Assembly: GCA_026386995.1 (NCBI GenBank)
Contig: JAPLMO010000298.1
Location: 1 to 17,747 of the forward strand
Direction: 5' to 3'
Source: Planctomycetota bacterium
Lineage (GTDB): Bacteria > Planctomycetota > Phycisphaerae > FEN-1346
Length of the DNA stretch: 17,747 nucleotides
Shown: positions 13,615 to 17,747 of the stretch, piece after piece
Layout of the letters: every line of letters begins with the position of its first letter
Position numbering within the stretch: the first letter of the stretch is position 1
The notes under the pieces: model-generated
Database searches by the model: none
What the model was told of the DNA's origin: nothing
The model's input: only the letters and a program-made list of their open reading frames with translations
Translations under genes and position numbers: made by a program

Positions 13615-14823
13615 CTACGCCGCGTCGCGCCGGGAAGATCCACATTTCGCCAGGAACCACACCGCCCCGGCCGAACTTGCGACGATGATCGGCGCAATGC
13701 CCACGGCCATCCCCGCCACCGGGCCGCCCACGAGCGGCGCGATCCAGCCGCCCGCCAGGCCAGCCAGCGGACCGATGGCAAAGCCTGCACCGATGAGCCC
13801 CTCGTGCGCCCCGCCCGCCTCGACGGCGGCGTTCTTGACTACCATCGCGTAGTAGAGGGCCGCGTAGTACGTCGTTCCCGCGACGACGCCGAAGACGACT
13901 TCGCCCACGAGGACCGTCGCCAGTCCCAGGCCGCCTCCGCCCCCAAGGGCCGCCGCAATGTTCGGCCCGAAGAGCGTCAGGAAGAACCCCAGCGGCAGGC
14001 CGAAGATGACGACCACCTGCGTCCAGCGCCGGTTGTGCCACCCCACCCACAGGCCCAGCCCCAGAAACGACGCCGTCCGCACGCCGTCCAGCACGGCCGA
14101 CAGCGCCGTGGCCGCCGTCACGTCGATGTCCAGGTCGGCGTAGACGCGCGGCAGAAGGGCCGCCAGGACCCACATCAGCGAGTAACTGCCGAGCATCGAC
14201 CAGCGGCTGGCGGCCAGGAGCGACCGGAACCGTTCCATCGACGCCGGCACCGGACGTTCAGGATGATCGAAGGCCAGGTGCCCCGGCCGCCGCTCCAGCG
14301 GCCGGACCAGCGCAAGGCTCACGAGGTTCAGGAGGCCCGCCGCCGCAAACAGGCTCGGCGACCACCATCCGATGAGCGGCCCGGCCAGCACGAGCGCCAC
14401 TGCCACAGCCGGGGCCCACGAGATGTTGAACAGCCCCACCGCCCTCGCCTGTGCCGCAGGCGTGCGGCCGGCGTTGACGTAACTCTCGATGACCGGCCAC
14501 TTCAGGCCGTTGATGCAACCGAGCACCGTGTTCATCGCAACCAGCAAGGTCGCGCCGGCCGAGAAGAACAGCGTCGCGAACCCCGCGAATTGCGCGATAA
14601 GCGTGGCGACCAGCAGTCGCTTCTCCGACATCCGATGCGATATCCTGTGGCTCGCCAGCGCCCCGAGGGCGTACGCCGCGCCAAACCCCAGCGCCAGACC
14701 CAGGTTCTCGCCGTCCGTAAAGCCCAGCCGGTCGTGGCTGTAAAAGTAGACGCCGCGCTCGATCAGCGTGGTGGCGAAACTTTCAATAAACGTGATGACC
14801 AGCAGCCGTCCGAGCGGTGGCAT
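13615..14823 (-). CDS. Major facilitator superfamily transporter
   Basis: The protein has 402 residues from the ATG at 14823, chosen because AAGGA lies 6 bases upstream and the protein then begins directly with the first helix. The frame is open upstream to 15063, but that part runs through a palindrome and is not protein-like. There are about 11-12 hydrophobic helices, split by a polar central loop near 174-200. The loop between helices 2 and 3 is basic (SHRISHRMSEKRL, 58-70), as in MFS proteins. GLKWPVIESYVNAG (106-119) and GLFNISWAPAVAVALVLAGPL (130-150) are family-like helix stretches. The substrate cannot be inferred; no metabolic gene adjoins it. Confidence 0.82.
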   Translation of the reverse strand: MPPLGRLLVITFIESFATTLIERGVYFYSHDRLGFTDGENLGLALGFGAAYALGALASHRISHRMSEKRLLVATLIAQFAGFATLFFSAGATLLVAMNTVLGCINGLKWPVIESYVNAGRTPAAQARAVGLFNISWAPAVAVALVLAGPLIGWWSPSLFAAAGLLNLVSLALVRPLERRPGHLAFDHPERPVPASMERFRSLLAASRWSMLGSYSLMWVLAALLPRVYADLDIDVTAATALSAVLDGVRTASFLGLGLWVGWHNRRWTQVVVIFGLPLGFFLTLFGPNIAAALGGGGGLGLATVLVGEVVFGVVAGTTYYAALYYAMVVKNAAVEAGGAHEGLIGAGFAIGPLAGLAGGWIAPLVGGPVAGMAVGIAPIIVASSAGAVWFLAKCGSSRRDAA

Positions 14824-14863
14824 CGTCGTTCCTTCAACCGCGCACGCGCCACGTGTTGGCTTC

Positions 14864-14891
14864 GCGCGGCGGGCAGTCGTGCCCGCCGCGC
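14864..14891 (-). promoter_or_regulatory. Perfect 12-bp hairpin in the MFS gene leader
   Basis: GCGCGGCGGGCA (14864-14875) and its complement (14880-14891) enclose a 4-base loop. It lies 40-68 bases upstream of the MFS start and inside the transcript predicted from 14928-14956. No T-run follows on either strand. It could affect leader folding or be another dispersed palindrome. Confidence 0.4.
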
Positions 14892-14927
14892 CACCACGCG
14901 AGAGCGCGCCGCTAAATGCGTCCGCAA

Positions 14928-14956
14928 AACATACGCTACCCCGGAAATGAAAGCAA
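14928..14956 (-). promoter_or_regulatory. Weak candidate promoter of the MFS gene
   Basis: On the minus strand: TTGCTT (14956-14951), 17 bases, TATGTT (14933-14928). Both boxes are partial matches. Confidence 0.3.
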
Positions 14957-15011
14957 GGAAGTCCGTAACGCCTCAGCATGGGCGAGGCTCGCCCCGGCGG
15001 GCCTTCGACAT

Positions 15012-15152
15012 GCCTCGCCTTATTTAGCCCCCGGTGAATACACCGGGGGCGGCACGTCAACACGCGCCCGCCGCGCGGCGCCCCCCAACGTTCGCAGGGG
15101 CCCGAGCCGTTCGGCCCCCCGTGTATTCACGGTGGGCTAAATACCGCGAGGC
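15012..15152. repeat. Inverted-repeat element with 40-nt arms
   Basis: The left arm (15012-15051) and right arm (15113-15152) pair over about 40 positions with about five mismatches. They contain TATTTAGCCC and GTGAATACAC. Each arm can also fold on itself (CCCCCGGTG/CACCGGGGG at 15028-15049). The 60-base centre is GC-rich and non-coding. It separates the divergent MFS and HEAT-repeat genes. Confidence 0.7.
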
Positions 15153-15171
15153 GCATGTGCCGAGCATTCTC

Positions 15172-15199
15172 TTGCACGCCTCGTGCCTAGTGCTAGAAT
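15172..15199 (+). promoter_or_regulatory. Promoter of the HEAT-repeat gene, possibly leaderless
   Basis: TTGCAC (15172-15177), a 16-base spacer, TAGAAT (15194-15199). The ATG is at 15206, only 6 bases beyond the -10, about where transcription should begin. There is no ribosome binding site. The box pair resembles that at 16169-16197. Confidence 0.5.
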
Positions 15200-15205
15200 G
15201 CCGAT

Positions 15206-16102
15206 ATGTCGGAAGACCTTCCTAAGGGCGAAGATCGCGGCAACACGGTCCCACGGCGGCGCTGGGGGCTGTACGTCCAGGTGCTTGTGATCCTGCTGCT
15301 CGTGGGCGCCGGCATCGCCATGATCCTTATGGAATCGCCTTCGCGCGACACACCCGAGGCGAAGGTCCGCGTGCTTGTGGCGGAAATCGAGCGCCAGTAT
15401 TCGGACGACTGGCTCTCCGAACTGGTCCACAAGTTCTTCCCCAGGTACGGCAGGGATCGCGGCTGGTTTGATGTGGCTGACGATTTGGCGACCCTTGGCG
15501 TCGAGGCATTGCCTGAGATCATCACGGCCACAAAGCACGGGCTGCCCTGTGTCCGCTTGACGGCGGCCGAGGCCCTCGGCGAGATAGGTGACCAGAGGGC
15601 CGTAGCGCCACTTATCGACCTCCTCGCCAGAGATTCCGATTGGGATGTGCGCAAACACGCCGCCATCGCCCTTGGCAACCTCGGCGGCCCGGAGGCCACA
15701 GCCCGCCTGATCGAGGCCATGGCCGACCCCGAACCCCAAGTTCGCAAGGCGGTTGCCGAAGCCCTGGGCATGGTCGGCGGCCCGGAGGCCACGGCGCGCC
15801 TGATCGAGGCCATGGGTGACCCCGAACCGGAAGTCCGCTGGTGCGTTGCCTTCGCACTCGGCCTCCTCCGCGGCCCAGAGGTCTCGGCTCGCCTGATCGA
15901 GGCCATGGCCGACCCCGAACCGGAAGTCCGCACGGAGGTTGCCTGGGCACTCGGCGAGATCGGCGACACGGCGGCCACGGCCCGCCTGACCGAGGCTATG
16001 ACCGACCCCGAACCGGAAGTCCGCGAAGCGGCACGCAAAGCCCTTCAACGAATCCGCGCGGTCGGCCAAGCGCAAACGCCGAGTGCCCCGCCGCAAAACT
16101 GA
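15206..16102 (+). CDS. Membrane-anchored HEAT-repeat (PBS-lyase-type) protein
   Basis: The 298-residue protein has a short basic cytoplasmic head, a membrane segment at about 20-43 (WGLYVQVLVILLLVGAGIAM), and a spacer region. Helical HEAT repeats of about 31 residues follow from about 95 to 280. The last four repeats are very alike (GGPEATARLIEAMADPEPEVR type) and are also repeated at DNA level with an exact 93-nt period, which points to recent internal duplication. HEAT arrays bind other proteins; this one is probably a periplasmic or membrane-facing scaffold. No enzymatic motif is seen. The start lacks a ribosome site and lies at the predicted transcription start, so translation may be leaderless. 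The tail is Gln/Pro/Ala-rich (QTPSAPPQN). Confidence 0.82.
   Translation: MSEDLPKGEDRGNTVPRRRWGLYVQVLVILLLVGAGIAMILMESPSRDTPEAKVRVLVAEIERQYSDDWLSELVHKFFPRYGRDRGWFDVADDLATLGVEALPEIITATKHGLPCVRLTAAEALGEIGDQRAVAPLIDLLARDSDWDVRKHAAIALGNLGGPEATARLIEAMADPEPQVRKAVAEALGMVGGPEATARLIEAMGDPEPEVRWCVAFALGLLRGPEVSARLIEAMADPEPEVRTEVAWALGEIGDTAATARLTEAMTDPEPEVREAARKALQRIRAVGQAQTPSAPPQN
15684..16055 (+). repeat. Four 93-nt tandem repeats within the HEAT gene
   Basis: The segment CGCCTGATCGAGGCCATGG, or a near copy, recurs at 15704, 15797, 15890 and 15983, exactly 93 bases apart. Each unit encodes one 31-residue HEAT repeat. Conservation includes silent positions, which suggests recent expansion or gene conversion. 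Confidence 0.85.
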
Positions 16103-16104
16103 AA

Positions 16105-16125
16105 CGCGGGGGATAAATCCCCGCG
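16105..16125. repeat. Short palindrome after the HEAT gene
   Basis: CGCGGGGGAT (16105-16114) pairs with ATCCCCGCG (16117-16125) with one bulged G, 2 bases after the stop. There is no T-run. It may mark the transcript end. Confidence 0.45.
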
Positions 16126-16168
16126 CTACAATCTGAAGGCGGCAGGACGAACATCGGGCCATGAAAAG

Positions 16169-16197
16169 TTGCAGCGGCACTCGCCGCAGGGTAGAAT
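16169..16197 (+). promoter_or_regulatory. Promoter of the ACT-PFL unit
   Basis: TTGCAG (16169-16174), a 17-base spacer, TAGAAT (16192-16197). The predicted leader is about 31 bases and contains AAGGGAAG (16218-16225) before the ATG at 16235. Confidence 0.5.
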
Positions 16198-16234
16198 CTT
16201 CCCGCCGTAATAACCCTAAGGGAAGACAGGCCGC

Positions 16235-16906
16235 ATGCACACCCAGTTCCAGCACGCGTACGTCTTGAACGTGATGTCCGACGACCATCCGGGCATCATC
16301 TCGGCCGTGTCGACGGCCGTCCGCGACCTTGGCGGCAATATCGACGCCGCCAGCCAGACGGTCCTCGGCGGATACTTCACGCTCATCATGGTGGTCAGCC
16401 TGCCGAAGCGGATCGAGCCGGACGCCCTCGTGACGAGGGTGCGCGGATCGCGGACCTCGGGCCTCCAGGTGCTGGCCCGGGAATTCTCGGCGAGCGACGT
16501 GGCGCGGCCGGCGGGCCGGGCCGAACGGTTCGTCATGACCGCCTTCGGCAAAGACAAGCCGGGCATTATCTCGCGCCTCAGCCAGTGCCTGGCGGGCAAG
16601 GACGTCAACATCACCGACCTCTCGTGGACGCGCACCAACGACGACTTCGTGATGATAAGCGAGTTGGAAATCCCGGCCGCCGTCGAATTCGCCATGCTCC
16701 AGACCGACCTGGAGCAACTCGGCCGCGAGGAAGGCTTTACCGTCAAACTCCAGCACGAGAACATCTTCGTGGCGACGAATCAACTACGACTTACAACGGC
16801 GGGATTCGGGATCCGGGATCCGGGATCCGGAAATCGGGATTCGGATAAACGGCCGCTACCGAGCGGCCCGAATCCCGAATCCCGATTCCCGAATCCCGCC
16901 GTTTGA
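16235..16906 (+). CDS. Double-ACT-domain regulatory protein with repeat-derived tail
   Basis: The 223-residue protein has two ACT domains, at about 8-75 (DDHPGIISAVS motif at 16-26) and about 99-180 (KDKPGIISRLS at 106-116). This matches GcvR/UPF0237-like proteins, which sense amino acids or related small ligands. The family-like part ends near IFVATNQL (177-184). The remaining 37 residues or so (from about 187) are encoded by a dispersed palindrome (16795-16903) and are Gly/Pro/Arg-rich, not domain-like. The stop codon lies directly at the outer edge of that element. The PFL/UPF0210 gene follows 9 bases later. ACT and UPF0210 genes are known neighbours in many bacteria, which supports both calls. 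Confidence 0.82.
   Translation: MHTQFQHAYVLNVMSDDHPGIISAVSTAVRDLGGNIDAASQTVLGGYFTLIMVVSLPKRIEPDALVTRVRGSRTSGLQVLAREFSASDVARPAGRAERFVMTAFGKDKPGIISRLSQCLAGKDVNITDLSWTRTNDDFVMISELEIPAAVEFAMLQTDLEQLGREEGFTVKLQHENIFVATNQLRLTTAGFGIRDPGSGNRDSDKRPLPSGPNPESRFPNPAV
16795..16903. repeat. REP-like GGGATTCGGGAT palindrome inside the ACT gene
   Basis: Perfect 17-bp ends (AACGGCGGGATTCGGGA at 16795-16811 and its complement at 16887-16903) enclose iterated GGGATCC/GGGATTC units. A central hairpin, GGCCGCT-accg-AGCGGCC, lies at 16851-16868. The whole 109 bases can fold as one long hairpin. Confidence 0.75.
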
Positions 16907-16915
16907 AAGGTCCGT

Positions 16916-17747
16916 ATGTTCCGTACCGACGAAATCCTTTCGACGATCCAGATGCTGCACGCCGAGCACCTCGACGTGCGCACCGTGACGCTGGGCCTGA
17001 ACGTCGACGACTGCGCCTCGTCGAGCATGGAGACCGTCTGCCGCAAACTCCACGACAAGATCCTCAGCCGCGCGGGGCGCCTCGTCGAGGCCTGCGACCG
17101 CATCGGCCGCAAGTACGGCATCCCGGTCGTCAACAAGCGTCTGGCGATTTCGCCGGCCTCCCACCTGCTGGCGGGCCACGGCCAGACGGCCGCCGTGGCG
17201 GTCGCCAAGACGCTGGACGAGGCGGCCGCCGCCTGCCGCATCGACCTCGTCGGCGGTTTCACGGCCCTCGTGCAGAAAGGCGTCACGCCGTCCGATGCGG
17301 TCGTCATGTCGTCGCTGCCGCAGGTTCTTTCCGAGACCCAGCGGGTCTGCGCATCGGTCAACGTGGCCACGCGCAAGGCCGGCATAAACATGGACGCCGT
17401 GGCCGAGATGGGCCGCATCATCCTGCGCATCGCCACCGCCACGGCCGACCGCAGCGGCTTCGGCTGCGCCAAACTCGTCGTCTTCTCGAACATCCCCGAG
17501 GACAACCCGTTCATGGCCGGGGCGTACGTCGGCGAAGGCGAGCCCGATGCCGCCGTCAACATCGGCGTCTCCGGCCCGGGCGTCGTGACGGCCGCCCTGG
17601 CCCGCCGCATCCAGATGGGCGGCAGGATAACCCTCGGCGACCTGGCCGAGGAGATCAAGATCACCGCCTTCCGCATCACGCGGGTGGGTGAACTCATCGG
17701 CCGCGAGGTCGCCGCCGAACTGGGCGTCGCCTTCGGCATCGTGGACC
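16916..17747 (+). CDS. PFL family protein (UPF0210/DUF711), 5' part
   Basis: The reading frame is open to the window end: 277 codons of a protein usually near 450 residues. It begins MFRTDEILSTIQMLHAEHLDVRT with the typical TLGLNVDDCAS stretch (about 24-34). It then shows YGIPVVNKRLAISPAS, DLVGGFTALVQKG, SSLPQVLSETQRVCASVNVA, INMDAVAEMGRII, KLVVFSNIPEDNPFMAGAY and VNIGVSGPGVV, all characteristic of UPF0210. The family is distantly related to pyruvate-formate-lyase-like folds, and its reaction is not established to my knowledge. AAAGG lies 5 bases before the ATG. It is tightly linked to the double-ACT gene (9-base gap), which probably regulates it or binds it. Confidence 0.9.
   Translation, partial: MFRTDEILSTIQMLHAEHLDVRTVTLGLNVDDCASSSMETVCRKLHDKILSRAGRLVEACDRIGRKYGIPVVNKRLAISPASHLLAGHGQTAAVAVAKTLDEAAAACRIDLVGGFTALVQKGVTPSDAVVMSSLPQVLSETQRVCASVNVATRKAGINMDAVAEMGRIILRIATATADRSGFGCAKLVVFSNIPEDNPFMAGAYVGEGEPDAAVNIGVSGPGVVTAALARRIQMGGRITLGDLAEEIKITAFRITRVGELIGREVAAELGVAFGIVD

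Noticed and set aside
13258..15027. Plus-strand 589-codon frame opposite DUF4160 and MFS
   Set aside because: It crosses two genes, a promoter and a palindrome; Arg/His/Gln-rich with no domain.
15137..16783. Minus-strand 548-codon frame opposite HEAT and ACT genes
   Set aside because: It spans two genes and their intergenic space. The repeated motifs in it merely mirror the HEAT DNA repeats.

Overview
This is a high-GC bacterial chromosome segment. It most resembles a planctomycete, perhaps of the Phycisphaerae type. The reasons are the mix of vWA/BatA-type, PDZ, HEAT and Tat-exported sugar-isomerase-like proteins, a lone kdsA (so a Kdo-type outer membrane), and intergenic spaces filled with dispersed palindromes. 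The taxonomy is inference; there is no rRNA or other marker gene in the window. I see no tRNA, rRNA, CRISPR array or transposase.

Left part (1-5378). Positions 1-700 hold no gene I can support, only repeats and hairpins. Three minus-strand genes follow: a membrane protein of the BatA/vWA type (701-2479), a membrane-anchored proline-rich protein (2676-3413), and a secreted double-PDZ protein with a C-terminal coiled coil (3785-5044). A 152-bp miniature inverted-repeat element with 8-bp flanking direct repeats (3509-3676) lies between the last two. A second, less clean inverted repeat lies at 2503-2656.

Centre (5379-12894), all plus strand. A diacylglycerol-kinase-family lipid kinase is followed 30 bp later by kdsA, which looks like an envelope-lipid pair. 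Next come a TrpB2-type tryptophan synthase beta chain with its own terminator, two tandem EAL-HDOD signalling proteins that are clearly a duplication, and a Tat-exported sugar phosphate isomerase/epimerase-like protein. The first EAL-HDOD copy has lost two conserved acidic EAL positions that the second keeps, and its ancestral ATG appears to have become ACG.

Right part (12895-17747). A two-gene cassette of small proteins, DUF4160 then DUF2442, runs on the minus strand behind a strong promoter, next to a minus-strand MFS transporter. Divergently there is a membrane-anchored HEAT-repeat protein that may be leaderless. It is followed by a double-ACT regulator and a PFL/UPF0210 (DUF711) protein cut by the window end. 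A dispersed palindrome sits inside the 3' end of the ACT gene and appears to add about 37 residues to it.

Most of the longer intergenic spaces carry a palindrome, several of recognisably different families. Terminators of three regions share the same stem-plus-tail design, and several candidate promoters fit a TTG-N16/17-TANNNT pattern. Many long reading frames opposite the real genes are artefacts of high GC and were rejected.
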